Shown here: positions 50,790 through 60,653 of the stretch, piece after piece
Numbering within the stretch: the first letter of the stretch is position 1
Layout: each line of letters opens with the position of its first letter
From: Deltaproteobacteria bacterium
GTDB lineage: Bacteria > Myxococcota_A > UBA9160 > UBA6930
Direction of reading: 5' to 3'
NCBI GenBank assembly: GCA_028817435.1
Contig: JAPPPQ010000031.1
Span: 1-64,000, forward strand
DNA length: 64,000 bases
Notes under the pieces: model-generated
Seen by the model: the letters and a program-made list of their open reading frames with translations, nothing else
The model's database searches: none
Told to the model about the DNA's origin: nothing
Program-made: the position numbers and the translations under genes

Positions 50790-53438
50790 ATGGCGCAGCG
50801 GCGGAAGAGTGGGGGTGGGGTGCGGCGGAAGGGGAAGCGCAAGGTTGCTTCTTACCAGCACCGGGGGAAGCAGCGGGCGAACAATCCGCCGGTGGGGTTG
50901 GTTACGCCGCAGAACGACCCCGACGCCGTTGGCAAGAAGACCTACGCCTACGACCCGCACCTGGACCCCGCGCTGCATTGGGCCGGCAAGGCCGAGCACA
51001 CCTCTTTTCAAGTGCCCACCGTTTCGCTGCATGTGCACGAGCGCATGGAGCCGCGCCTGATACTTGAAGCCGTGCGGAAGCACAACGGCAACGGCGCGCA
51101 GCCGCCGCTGTTTGCCGCGCCCGAGGAAAACCCGCCCCTGCGCGAGGCCGTGGAATTCTACCGCCACCGCCGCAACTGGAGCAACCGCCTGATTGCCGGC
51201 GACAGCCTGCTGGTAATGAACTCGCTGCTGGAGAAAGAGGGCCTGGAGGGCAAGGTGCAGTGCGTTTACATAGACCCGCCCTACGGAATTAAATACGGCA
51301 GCAACTTTCAGCCCTTTGTGAACAAGCGCGATGTGAAGGACGGCAAAGACGGTGACCTGACCGCGGAGCCGGAGACGATTCGCGCCTTCCGCGACACTTG
51401 GGAGTTGGGGATTCATTCGTATCTAAGTTATATGCGCGACCGGCTTTTGCTGGCGCGGGAGTTGCTTACGGACAGCGGCTCGTGCTTTGTGCAGATTTCG
51501 GATGAGAATGTGCATTTGGTGCGGTGTTTGATGGACGAGGTATTTGGGGTGAAGAATTTCATGTCGCAAATCAACTACCGAAGTATGAGCCCGCTCGGTC
51601 AAAAGGGATTGGCGAATATTTATGACTATGTGATTTGGTATGCAAAGCGGAAGCCGAATGTGAAATTTCGCCCACTTTTCGTAGAGCGAGATCTCAAGGA
51701 GGAGCCGGAGTTTTCTTACTTGGACACAGGGCATGGAAAATTCCAAAAATTGTCGAAGGATCAAGTAGCTGAATTGTCAAGCCACGAAAGGAAGAATATA
51801 TTTAAGAGGTCGGTTCTAACTTCATCTGGATATACTCCTTCATGCACATATGATTTTGAGTTTCAAGAGAAAATGTATAAACCGTTAAGCGGTAAAAGCT
51901 GGAGGACACATTCAGATGGCATGGCACAATTGATCAAAAATCACCGTATTTTTGTGCTTGGAGCCAATCCATACTATCGGCAGTATTATTCTGATTTCCC
52001 TTTCATGCAGCTTGAGAACAGCTGGAATGATACGGCGGCCGGGTTTGGTGAACCGAAGATATACGTTGTTCAAACAAATGTGAAAATCATCCAACGCTGC
52101 CTCCTTATGACCACCGATCCCGGCGACCTCGTTTTTGATCCGACCTGCGGCAGTGGGGCCACTGCATTTGTCGCCGAGCAGTGGGGCCGCCGCTGGATTA
52201 CCTGCGACACCTCCCGCGTCGCCATCACTCTCGCCAAACAACGACTCGTGACGGCGGTTTTCGATTACTACCAACTCGCCTACCCCGACCAAGGCGTCAG
52301 CAGCGGCTTCCAATACAAAACCATCCCGCACATCACCTTGAAGAGCATCGCCAACGACGAGCCGCCCGCCACCGAAACCCTCTACGACCAGCCGCTCAAA
52401 GACACAAAGAAGGCCCGCGTCACCGGCCCCTTCACCGTAGAAGCCGTCCCCGCCCCCATGGTCAAATCCATCGCCAGCCTCAGCGCCAATGCCCCCGCCC
52501 CGCCGCCCCAGCCCGCAGACGCCTCCATCGCCCGCTCCGGCGAAACCCTGCGCCAGAGCGATTGGCGCGGCGAACTGCTGAAGACCGGAATTCGCGGCAA
52601 GCGCGGCCAGCGCATCTCTTTCTCTCGCGTAGAGCCGCTGCCCGCCCGCTGGCTTCACGCCAATGCCGAAACCGCCCCCGACGCCCGCGGCGGCGACCGC
52701 GTCCGCGAACCCGCAACCGCCTGGAAACCCCAGCGCGCCGTCATCTCTTTCGGCCCCGAACACGCCCCCCTGGAACAGCGCCAGGTAGAAAACGCCCTGC
52801 AAGAGGCAGACCACCTGCGCCCCAAACCGCAAATCATCATCTTCGCCGCCTTCCAATTCGACCCCGAAGCCGCCAAAGACATTGAAGCCACCACCTGGCA
52901 CGGCATGACCATGCTCAAAGCCCACATGAACGCCGATATGCAAACCACCGACCTGAAAAAGCAGCGCGCCAGCAACGAAAGCTTCTGGCTAATCGGCCAG
53001 CCCGATGTGGACCTGCGCCCACTCCCCGCCAGCCCCCGCGGCGCCGACAGCGCCGACAGCGCTGACGGTGCAGACGGCACCCACGCCGCCCCCGCCGCCC
53101 AATGGCAGGTGGAGATCAAAGGCTTCGACTACTTCAACACCAAAACCGGCCAACTCGAATCCGGCGACGCCTCTCAAATCGCCCTGTGGATGCTCGACCC
53201 CGACTACGACGGCCGCCACCTTACCCCCCAGCAAGTCTTCTTCCCCCTCTCCGGCCCCAAAGACGGCTGGTCCCGCCTGGCCCGCACCCTCCGCGCCGAG
53301 ATTGACGAATCCCTGATCCAGTCCTACCATAGCTCCACCTCCCTCCCCTTCACCCCCGGCCCCAACCGCCGCGTAGCCATAAAAATCACCGACGACCGAG
53401 GCGTAGAAACCCTCCGCGTGCTGGACATCCCGGAGTAG
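50790..53438 (+). CDS. mod: Type III restriction-modification Mod subunit (beta-class N6-adenine methyltransferase)
   Basis: An 882-residue Mod protein. Motif IV DPPY is at 162-165 and motif I DPTCGSG at 450-456; IV before I indicates the beta class of Type III Mod. The stretch between them (about 240-440), where the target-recognition region normally lies, is visibly A+T-richer than the flanks, suggesting an exchanged module. A C-terminal Ala/Asp/Pro-rich linker and helicase-interaction part follow. The partner Res is at 57,286, separated by a reverse-strand SIR2 unit. Start chosen at ATG 50,790; earlier frame is intergenic. Confidence 0.9.
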   Translation: MAQRRKSGGGVRRKGKRKVASYQHRGKQRANNPPVGLVTPQNDPDAVGKKTYAYDPHLDPALHWAGKAEHTSFQVPTVSLHVHERMEPRLILEAVRKHNGNGAQPPLFAAPEENPPLREAVEFYRHRRNWSNRLIAGDSLLVMNSLLEKEGLEGKVQCVYIDPPYGIKYGSNFQPFVNKRDVKDGKDGDLTAEPETIRAFRDTWELGIHSYLSYMRDRLLLARELLTDSGSCFVQISDENVHLVRCLMDEVFGVKNFMSQINYRSMSPLGQKGLANIYDYVIWYAKRKPNVKFRPLFVERDLKEEPEFSYLDTGHGKFQKLSKDQVAELSSHERKNIFKRSVLTSSGYTPSCTYDFEFQEKMYKPLSGKSWRTHSDGMAQLIKNHRIFVLGANPYYRQYYSDFPFMQLENSWNDTAAGFGEPKIYVVQTNVKIIQRCLLMTTDPGDLVFDPTCGSGATAFVAEQWGRRWITCDTSRVAITLAKQRLVTAVFDYYQLAYPDQGVSSGFQYKTIPHITLKSIANDEPPATETLYDQPLKDTKKARVTGPFTVEAVPAPMVKSIASLSANAPAPPPQPADASIARSGETLRQSDWRGELLKTGIRGKRGQRISFSRVEPLPARWLHANAETAPDARGGDRVREPATAWKPQRAVISFGPEHAPLEQRQVENALQEADHLRPKPQIIIFAAFQFDPEAAKDIEATTWHGMTMLKAHMNADMQTTDLKKQRASNESFWLIGQPDVDLRPLPASPRGADSADSADGADGTHAAPAAQWQVEIKGFDYFNTKTGQLESGDASQIALWMLDPDYDGRHLTPQQVFFPLSGPKDGWSRLARTLRAEIDESLIQSYHSSTSLPFTPGPNRRVAIKITDDRGVETLRVLDIPE
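53043..53078 (+). repeat. Four degenerate 9-bp tandem repeats inside mod
   Basis: GCCGACAGC, GCCGACAGC, GCTGACGGT, GCAGACGGC in succession encode ADS-ADS-ADG-ADG. The unit length is a multiple of three, so copy-number change would alter linker length without a frameshift. Confidence 0.7.
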
Positions 53439-53448
53439 CAAGCGCGGA

Positions 53449-55254
53449 TTACAGGGTAAGCTCCGACAACCGGCGATAATGCGGATTGTTTTCGATAGCG
53501 GGATCAGCTTCCTTCATTCGATTCAGAAATTCCTTGACCGCATTTTGGAAGTGATCAATTTCCTTCGGGAAAATCTTGTCCAGAAACTTCAGGAGAGTCT
53601 CCGAATCGCTGTTAAGAGCCGTTCGCTCCGAATCCGCATTGTTCTCGATTTGGCGGAGAATATGATGTGCACGGTTGCCTTCAAGAGGGCTCAAAAATCC
53701 ATAGAGAGTGTTCACTGCATCCGGGAAAGAGTCTCCGGTTGATATTGCCAGCTCGGCAAACAAAGACGCTTCTTCAGGGGATCGCAAATTCATATCCCGA
53801 GGCCACACTTCCTTTACCCAAGGCTCAATTTGCTCTTTCCACATAACGGAAGGCTGCTCTTCGGCCTGCCTCAAAGCCAAGTAGAAGTAATTCAGCACTT
53901 CACGGCGGCCGTGGTGGTCCATTACCTTAACGCAGCGACGGGCATCCTTGTGTGGTAGCGTGTCGGGCCACCAGATGGCAATATCGGCAAACAGGCGATA
54001 GGAATTGTCGGGCAGTTTGCCATGGCGCTCAAAAGCAAGAATGAAATTCCCCTTGATCGCATTCCACAAATCTGGATCAATACGCGGCCGAAACAAATAT
54101 CCACTCCAGGATACCTTTGCCTTCTCTTCATTGCCCCAATCGAATGCAGGAACAACCATCTTTTCTGTCCATTTGGGATCGAGAAAGTGAAGCCACGGCA
54201 AGCGAGTAGCAATAATCGTATAGCTGGCGCGCCATCCGTGCGCACCGGTGTCGTAGCTCTGCAGAATTTTCTCAAGTCGCGTTTTCATACCCGAAAGAAT
54301 CCCACTACCACGGGGCGAATCTCCCGCAGGAAAGAGATAAAACAACATTTCGGTGATTTTCCCAGCAGGGTGATTGATTGCGTATGTAATAATACCAAGG
54401 GAATCTTCATCAATCCCCGAACGAGAATCCTTGATTGCGTAAGGAAACAACCTATCCCAGAAATCCAGAAAAACCTCTACATTGGATTCAATTTCATCCT
54501 CGCCCAGTGATTTGGCCATCGAATTGAGTATGGCTGTTACAGCGTAGATAATTTCATGCTTCCCCACAAAATCTCCAGAAAAGTCTCCGATCAAATTTAG
54601 AAGCTCCTGTGCATTCTCATCCTGCCTGGAGATGGAGGAGAATGCCAAGAGTCCCTTGCTCCAGATTTCCTCGTGATAAAACTCTTGCTCCAAAAAACAT
54701 CGAAGGACCTTCAACGACTTAGCTCGGTTCTTTTCGATTATAGAATCCCAAATTTCAAAGAGGGAGCGCTTACGGTATGTGCCGCTATCAGGTGCGAGAA
54801 TATCGCTACGAATCCGTTCAGCAATCTCCGGAACCGGCCACTGCAACCACTCATCCGCAATCCTGCGCGCCTCCGGTGAAGCTCCCATATAAGTCTCAAA
54901 CCTAAAGGCCACATCCTCTCGCTCTGACCCTTGCAAGCGCCATTCGGGGTTCTTGCGCTTGATTTCGCGAAGCCGCTCTGCCACAGACCCCGAAAGCTTC
55001 GGAGCAATCTGTGCAATCCTCTCCAACCGTTCCCAGATTTTGCGATCCACGAAGTCAGCCCATTCATTCTCCGGGGCGCTAGGGAGCAAATCCCGCGGCG
55101 GCCCCTTCAATATCATGTTGCAAAACTCCTCGCGGCTCTCTTTTGCCAGCATCGGCCAAAACTCTCGAATCGCTCCGAAAAGCTCTGCCTGCACATGGTA
55201 AGACCAGAGGAAGTTTCTGGTATCAGAGCGCAAAAGCTCCACAAATCCAATCAT
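53449..55254 (-). CDS. Large helical protein of unknown function, partner of SIR2
   Basis: A 601-residue protein without a recognisable domain. It is rich in Leu, Glu, Lys and Trp, with long amphipathic segments, suggesting an alpha-solenoid-like scaffold or sensor. The ATG overlaps the SIR2 gene stop by four bases (ATGA), so the two are coupled and likely form a complex. It runs opposite to mod and res, with only 10 bases between its stop and that of mod. The A+T-rich composition differs from the flanking metabolic genes. It may be the recognition component of the unit. Confidence 0.55.
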   Translation of the reverse strand: MIGFVELLRSDTRNFLWSYHVQAELFGAIREFWPMLAKESREEFCNMILKGPPRDLLPSAPENEWADFVDRKIWERLERIAQIAPKLSGSVAERLREIKRKNPEWRLQGSEREDVAFRFETYMGASPEARRIADEWLQWPVPEIAERIRSDILAPDSGTYRKRSLFEIWDSIIEKNRAKSLKVLRCFLEQEFYHEEIWSKGLLAFSSISRQDENAQELLNLIGDFSGDFVGKHEIIYAVTAILNSMAKSLGEDEIESNVEVFLDFWDRLFPYAIKDSRSGIDEDSLGIITYAINHPAGKITEMLFYLFPAGDSPRGSGILSGMKTRLEKILQSYDTGAHGWRASYTIIATRLPWLHFLDPKWTEKMVVPAFDWGNEEKAKVSWSGYLFRPRIDPDLWNAIKGNFILAFERHGKLPDNSYRLFADIAIWWPDTLPHKDARRCVKVMDHHGRREVLNYFYLALRQAEEQPSVMWKEQIEPWVKEVWPRDMNLRSPEEASLFAELAISTGDSFPDAVNTLYGFLSPLEGNRAHHILRQIENNADSERTALNSDSETLLKFLDKIFPKEIDHFQNAVKEFLNRMKEADPAIENNPHYRRLSELTL

Positions 55255-57167
55255 CGGTTTGCGTCCTCCTCAGTTCCCTGAGACAGGGCAGCCAGAATGA
55301 GCCGCCGAAACACAGGGTAGTGGTGCGTTTGCCAAGTGTCAACGAGGATGTTCGCGGTTTCCAAACTCTCTGCTCTCACGCATTTGAAGGCACGCCAGAG
55401 CAGCCATACAAGGATCATCCAGCTATTGGAATCGAGAATTTTATCACGAGGGATTTTGGAGATATGCTCAATCTCCATGGAGCTGACATCATATGTTTCA
55501 CTAGCAAGGTGAACAATTGCTTGCATATCCATTGCCCGCCTCAATAGCTCCGTAAAGCCAAATGCGCAATCCAGAGCAATGGCCGGCCAATCCCCTCGGC
55601 CTACGAGTTTCTCGTAAATCCTAATTGCACGATCTCCACATCGCAGAACACATCTGGAACGAAAAAGAGAGCCTACCGTAAGTTTCTCTTGCTCTTTTGC
55701 AAATTCTGGAAAGAGCTTCACAAGTCCAAATCCACTCGGTGGCTCAATTTTCAAGCACGGAGAAAAGGCCGTGAGAATTTCAGTTCGCAACTTGGGAGAC
55801 CATGATTCACTGCCAATTCGATTCCCAAGATACAAATAGTATGTCTCTCGATTTTCATCGTTATGCAAAGGAACAGCCCCTGCCAAAACACTCCACGCCA
55901 CTTGCAAAGGCTCCGGCATAGTAGAATTATTCAAACGGAGCCACAGCCGTGATTTCAATTCTTCATGCAAAATATGCCCCTTTTTTACCACCCATCGAAC
56001 CGCATCCGGATTTTCCATGTGTTCCAATACCCAATACGACAAAGCCGCCAAAGCGTTTTTCCTTCGGTCGAAAGGCTGAACCATATCTGGAGAATAATAT
56101 CCCCTGACCAGAGCATTTTCGGTTCCTCCCGGTGTATTGAGAATTCCAGCCTTGTCAAATTCCTCGCACCATGAAAAATTAGTCTGCTTCCCCATTTCTG
56201 CGAATTTATTGGCTACCTTTGGATCTTGAAGGAGCTCGATTAGATTATTTTTCTCATGATTTTGCATAGCTTGGGGGTCTCCAATAGCGAGCTGACGCAT
56301 GGTGGATATCTTGGACAACCGACCGCCAGACCACTGGCTGCTCCATGCCTCCAGAGTCTCATGCAACAAATAGTGATATCCTGATGAATCGTAAAAAATT
56401 GGCACCACTTTCTTGGAAGCCCACTCGCTCTTTTTATCGTTCTCAACAAACGCATATGCATTTTGATTCTCTCCGCGCCACTTCCTATCGGCTTCAAGGG
56501 CATCGAGAAGATATCGCATCACCGGGTCGTTGATTCCATACCCGATGAAGAGAACCGTGTAGTTTCTGAACAATTCGACAACGAAACGACTCGCCCAGCC
56601 TTCGCTCATGTAGGCAGTCCCAAAATCTGCCGAGGTCAAAACCAGGTCGCGCTCTTGGTGATCGGAATTAATGCGTCCGTGCAGATGGACGATTCCAGTC
56701 CAACGGTCGAGTTTTGGAACTGGCAATGCTGGGGCAGAGTAAGAAATCAGATTGCTACCTGCCTTTTCGAACAAGAGGTCAAAATTGGTCGTAACAACTC
56801 TCTTCTGCTGGCCCTTGTGATTCGCCGACAATTGGAGAATCGCAGAGTGAACTGACAAATCTGGAATGAAAGGAACTCTGAGAATAATCTTTCGCACCGA
56901 TTCACGGAATTGCTGAGAGCCGAGTCGCTCTTCCAAAAGATCGATGACGAGGCCATAAGCCTTCGCATCAAACGCTCTCTCTTCCTCGCTATTAGGTTCG
57001 GGGCCAGCCTCCCCACACTCCGCGTATACCCCATCAATCAGCTTCTTGAAATCCGGAAGCCCCGCCTTTATGGATACCCCCGCGCCGCAGAACAAAACCA
57101 GCCGCTCGTCTTCCTGAGCAATCAGCACCTCGTAGGGAATGTCCGGCCCTCCCCTGACAAACTTCAC
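55251..57167 (-). CDS. SIR2-domain protein, putative defence NADase
   Basis: A 638-residue protein. The N-terminal SIR2-like domain shows LFCGAGVSIKAGLPDF (26-40), TTNFD (126-130), IVHLHG with His163, and FIGYGINDP, the pattern of defence SIR2 proteins rather than deacetylases (no zinc-finger Cys pairs). These domains consume NAD+ when triggered, causing abortive infection. The remaining 350 residues are a unique helical part, including a Leu/Trp-rich region near 400-470. The overlap with the 601-residue gene and location within a Type III R-M system point to a two-gene defence unit. GTG start after GGGGGGGAG. Confidence 0.75.
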   Translation of the reverse strand: MKFVRGGPDIPYEVLIAQEDERLVLFCGAGVSIKAGLPDFKKLIDGVYAECGEAGPEPNSEEERAFDAKAYGLVIDLLEERLGSQQFRESVRKIILRVPFIPDLSVHSAILQLSANHKGQQKRVVTTNFDLLFEKAGSNLISYSAPALPVPKLDRWTGIVHLHGRINSDHQERDLVLTSADFGTAYMSEGWASRFVVELFRNYTVLFIGYGINDPVMRYLLDALEADRKWRGENQNAYAFVENDKKSEWASKKVVPIFYDSSGYHYLLHETLEAWSSQWSGGRLSKISTMRQLAIGDPQAMQNHEKNNLIELLQDPKVANKFAEMGKQTNFSWCEEFDKAGILNTPGGTENALVRGYYSPDMVQPFDRRKNALAALSYWVLEHMENPDAVRWVVKKGHILHEELKSRLWLRLNNSTMPEPLQVAWSVLAGAVPLHNDENRETYYLYLGNRIGSESWSPKLRTEILTAFSPCLKIEPPSGFGLVKLFPEFAKEQEKLTVGSLFRSRCVLRCGDRAIRIYEKLVGRGDWPAIALDCAFGFTELLRRAMDMQAIVHLASETYDVSSMEIEHISKIPRDKILDSNSWMILVWLLWRAFKCVRAESLETANILVDTWQTHHYPVFRRLILAALSQGTEEDANR

Positions 57168-57285
57168 TGCTCCCCCCCCCGGCGCGCCCTTGTGGGCCGC
57201 TTTTGTGAACGGGGCCTACTATGGCGCGAATCCCGGAGCGGCGCAAGCGCTAAGCTCCGGCCCCGAATCCCCGAAGGGAGGCCCA

Positions 57286-60009
57286 ATGGCCACGAAAGCC
57301 CCGCCCCATCTCATTCTCAACTCGCCCTATGAGGAGCCGGGGGGGCATTGGGAGTATCAGCGGGAGACGCGGAAGTTTGTGCCGAAGCGGGGGCGGCGGG
57401 GGGCGGGGTATTTGGTGGCGACGCCGGGGGCGCGGGACTTTGACGATCCGGGGGAGTTTCGGGCCATTGAGCTTGCCAATGAGATTCGCGGGCGGGTGGG
57501 GGCCTGGCGCGGGGCGGGGTGGCCGGGGGTCAGCAGCGCGACGCGAGAGCTGCTTTTGCACTGGACGGATCCGGAGCGCGAGCAGCACCGGCGCTTTTTC
57601 TTCTGCCAAATGGAGGCGATTGAAACGCTCATTTGGCTCACCGAGGCGGCAGAGAGCGAGCGGACGGGGATTGCGATTCCCCCGGATGGCGGCGAGTTCC
57701 AGCGGCTCTGCGCGAAGATGGCGACAGGCACGGGCAAAACGGTGGTAATGGCCATGGCCATTGCCTGGCACATTCTCAACAAGGTTGCTTATCCGCAAGA
57801 TACGCGCTTTTCTAAAAATGTGTTTGTGGTTGCGCCGGGGCTTACGGTAAAGAGCCGCCTGCAGGTGCTGCTGCCTTCGGCGGTGGGCAACTACTACGAA
57901 GAATTCGACATTGTGCCGCCCGGCGCGATGAGTAGGCTGCGGCGGGGCAAGGTGCTGGTGCGCAACTGGCACGCGCTGAACTGGGAAACTGAGGAGCGCG
58001 CAGCCAGGCGGCGCAGTGTGGACAAGCGCGGCCCGCGTAGCCACAGCGACCAAGCCTATGTGGACGATGTGCTGGGCGAGCTTGCCAGGGCGCAGCGGCT
58101 GCTGGTCATAAACGACGAGGCGCACCACGCCTGGCGCGTTGCAACGGACGCAGCGCCGGTAGATGCCAGCCGGGAAGAGATTGAAGAGGCTACGAAGTGG
58201 ATTGGCGGCCTGGACCGCATTCACAGGAGCCGCGGCATTTTGGCCTGTTACGATTTTTCGGCGACTCCTATGATGCCATCGGGGAAGCGCAATTCTGAAG
58301 AGGCGCTGTTTGGCTGGATTGTCAGCGATTTCGGGCTTTCCGATGCCATCGAATCCGGGCTGGTGAAAACGCCCCGCGTGGTGGTGCGGGACGACGCGCC
58401 GCCGAGTGCCAAAACCTACAAATCCCGCCTCTACCACATCTACCCCGAGGTGAAGGACGATTTGAACCGCAGGGCCGATCCTGAAGAGCGGCTGCCGGAT
58501 CTGGTTCTCAATGCCTACACCCTGCTCGGCTACGATTGGAAGAAGACGCTGGAGCTCTGGAAGAGCCGAAATGATCCGACGCCGCCGGTGATGATTACTG
58601 TGACCAACCGCACCGAGACCGCGGCGCGCATTCGATATGCCTTTGAGAAGAAGCATGTGAAGATTGACGAATTGAGCGATATGAGGCGCGTTTTGCACAT
58701 TGATTCCAAGGTGCTCGCCAAGGCGGAATCGAGGGAAGAATCGGGCAGCAAGAAAGAGCAGGCAGAGTCTCTGCGGCAGCAGGTGGATACCGTCGGCAAG
58801 CCCGGCAAGCCCGGAGGGCCGATTCAGAATGTGATTTCTGTCGGCATGCTCTCGGAGGGGTGGGACGCAAAGACCGTGACGCACATTATGGGGCTGCGGG
58901 CCTTCAGCAGCCAGTTGCTGTGCGAACAGGTGGTGGGGCGGGGGTTGCGCCGCACCGCCTACGATCTCAACGAAAACGGGTTGTTCGACCCGGAATTCGT
59001 CAACATTTTCGGCGTCCCGTTCAGCTTTATGCCCCACGAGTTTGTGGAAGGCGCACAAGCGCCTTTGTCAATGAACAAGACGGAAGTCAAGCCGGTTGAT
59101 GAGAAAAAGGAATTCGAGATTCAATGGCCGAATGTCATTCGCATTGACCGCATCCTTCACCCGCAGCTTCGCGTCAACTGGGACGAGGTGCAGCCACTTG
59201 AACTGGACACCAGCGAGACCCGCAACATTGCCAATCTCGCTCCCGTTGTGGATGGCAAGCCGAATGTGGAGCAAATCAAACAGATTTCTCTGGAGAATCT
59301 GGCCCGGGAATACCGATTGCAACGCATTATTTTCGAGACTGCGGTGGATCTCTACGAGCAAATGAAATCCGAGTGGAAGGCGGACAAGGGGCTGCTGGTG
59401 GGGCAACTCGCCGGCCTTGTGGAGGAGTTTCTCCGCTCGGATCGCATCCACATTACGCCCGCTCTCTTCCACCAAAACGAACTGCGGCGCCGCCTCATGT
59501 TCCTGCACAACATGACGGCAATTGGGCAGCATATCAAGCACGCAATTTTCCTCGAAAACACCGAGCGCGCTGCGCCGGTTTTCGATCCGGAGCGGCCCAT
59601 CGGCTCCACCGGAGATATGCGGCCCTGGTTCACGGGCAAGCCCTGCGAGCACACGCAGCGCTCGCACATCAACTTCTGCGTCTATGACAGCACCTGGGAG
59701 GCGGCGGAATCCTTCCAGATTGAGAACAGCCCCAATGTGCGCGCCTGGGTGAAGAACGATCACCTGGGCTTCGAAATTCTCTACATCTACGGGGGGATTG
59801 TCCGCAAATACCGCCCGGACTTTTTGATTCGCCTGGCCTCGGACGAGATGCTGATTCTGGAGGTGAAGGGGCAGGAAACCGGGCAAGACCGCGCCAAGCA
59901 CGCCGCCGCGGAAGAGTGGGTGCAGGCGGTGACTGCCCACGGCGGCTTCGGCCGCTGGCGCTTTGCGGTGTCTTACGCCTCCGCCGATCTCGCAGATATT
60001 CTGGGCTGA
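57286..60009 (+). CDS. res: Type III restriction endonuclease Res subunit (DEAD/DEAH helicase + PD-ExK nuclease)
   Basis: A 907-residue protein. Walker A is ATGTGKT (146-152), motif II DEAH (277-280), SAT (motif III), with motif VI at QVVGRGLRR. The C-terminal nuclease site is Asp845 (RPDFLIRL) and Glu859-Val-Lys861 (LILEVKGQ). It fits the family of Type III Res proteins and needs Mod to cleave DNA between two head-to-head sites. ATG preceded by GAAGGGAGG. Divergent from the SIR2 gene (118 bases apart); separated from mod by the SIR2 unit, which is unusual. Confidence 0.9.
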   Translation: MATKAPPHLILNSPYEEPGGHWEYQRETRKFVPKRGRRGAGYLVATPGARDFDDPGEFRAIELANEIRGRVGAWRGAGWPGVSSATRELLLHWTDPEREQHRRFFFCQMEAIETLIWLTEAAESERTGIAIPPDGGEFQRLCAKMATGTGKTVVMAMAIAWHILNKVAYPQDTRFSKNVFVVAPGLTVKSRLQVLLPSAVGNYYEEFDIVPPGAMSRLRRGKVLVRNWHALNWETEERAARRRSVDKRGPRSHSDQAYVDDVLGELARAQRLLVINDEAHHAWRVATDAAPVDASREEIEEATKWIGGLDRIHRSRGILACYDFSATPMMPSGKRNSEEALFGWIVSDFGLSDAIESGLVKTPRVVVRDDAPPSAKTYKSRLYHIYPEVKDDLNRRADPEERLPDLVLNAYTLLGYDWKKTLELWKSRNDPTPPVMITVTNRTETAARIRYAFEKKHVKIDELSDMRRVLHIDSKVLAKAESREESGSKKEQAESLRQQVDTVGKPGKPGGPIQNVISVGMLSEGWDAKTVTHIMGLRAFSSQLLCEQVVGRGLRRTAYDLNENGLFDPEFVNIFGVPFSFMPHEFVEGAQAPLSMNKTEVKPVDEKKEFEIQWPNVIRIDRILHPQLRVNWDEVQPLELDTSETRNIANLAPVVDGKPNVEQIKQISLENLAREYRLQRIIFETAVDLYEQMKSEWKADKGLLVGQLAGLVEEFLRSDRIHITPALFHQNELRRRLMFLHNMTAIGQHIKHAIFLENTERAAPVFDPERPIGSTGDMRPWFTGKPCEHTQRSHINFCVYDSTWEAAESFQIENSPNVRAWVKNDHLGFEILYIYGGIVRKYRPDFLIRLASDEMLILEVKGQETGQDRAKHAAAEEWVQAVTAHGGFGRWRFAVSYASADLADILG

Positions 60010-60020
60010 AATTTGCCGGG

Positions 60021-60650
60021 CTAAGCGCCTTTTAGATACGCCAGGGCCTCGTCGGCGGTTACGACATCGCCGTATTTGCTTTGGATATCGAAGAGGTTGG
60101 CTTCGTGGGGTTCGGGGGCGCGGTCGGCGACGCATTCGCGGGGGACAATGACGCGGAAGCCGTGCTGCACGCCGTCCACGGCGCTGGCGCGGATGCAGCC
60201 GCTGGTGGTGCAGCCGGTCAGTATCAGCGTATCCACCCCGGCGCTGGTGAGCAGCGCGGCCAGCGGCGTGCCGAAAAAGGCGCTGGCGTATTGCTTCACC
60301 AGCACGGTGTCGCGCGGGTCGGGCTGCAGCTCGGGGACAATCTCGGCGCTGCGCGCGCCCGCTACCAGGGTGCGCAGCACGGGCACTTTGCGCACAAACA
60401 CGCCGCCCTCTGCGCCGTGCGCCGAATACTGCACGCGGGTAAAAATGACGGGCGCACCCCGCGCGCGGGCGGCTTCCAGCAGTGGGCGGGTGCGGGGCAC
60501 GGCCTGCACCACGGCTTCGGCATAGAGCGGCGCGCCGGGCGTCGTGTAGGCGCGAATGAAATCCACCACCAGCACGGCGGGGCGCGCGCCGAAGCCCACG
60601 GATCCGGTGAAGACCTGCCGGTAGTTCTGCTTCAGCGCCTCAGAAACCAC
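60021..60650 (-). CDS. Isochorismatase-family amidohydrolase (N-carbamoylsarcosine/maleamate amidase-like)
   Basis: A 209-residue cysteine hydrolase. The catalytic Asp is in VLVVDFIRAY, Lys in VLVKQYASAF, and Cys in LTGCTTSGCIRA. That Cys block, followed by GFRVIVPRECVADR, is close to N-carbamoylsarcosine amidase and the maleamate amidohydrolase NicF. It starts at a GTG 3 bases after the TonB receptor stop, so both are probably in one operon. If it is a maleamate amidase, it could release ammonia from ring-cleavage products; this is not proven. Confidence 0.82.
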   Translation of the reverse strand: MVSEALKQNYRQVFTGSVGFGARPAVLVVDFIRAYTTPGAPLYAEAVVQAVPRTRPLLEAARARGAPVIFTRVQYSAHGAEGGVFVRKVPVLRTLVAGARSAEIVPELQPDPRDTVLVKQYASAFFGTPLAALLTSAGVDTLILTGCTTSGCIRASAVDGVQHGFRVIVPRECVADRAPEPHEANLFDIQSKYGDVVTADEALAYLKGA

Positions 60651-60653
60651 GAC

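Noticed and set aside
53043-53078. Phase-variable simple repeat controlling mod
   Set aside because: The unit is 9 bp, so copy-number change keeps the frame; it is more likely a linker repeat.
55251-57167. SIR2 protein as a protein deacetylase
   Set aside because: The zinc-binding Cys pairs of sirtuins are missing and the motif order (TTNFD, HLHG, GYGINDP) fits defence-type SIR2 domains.
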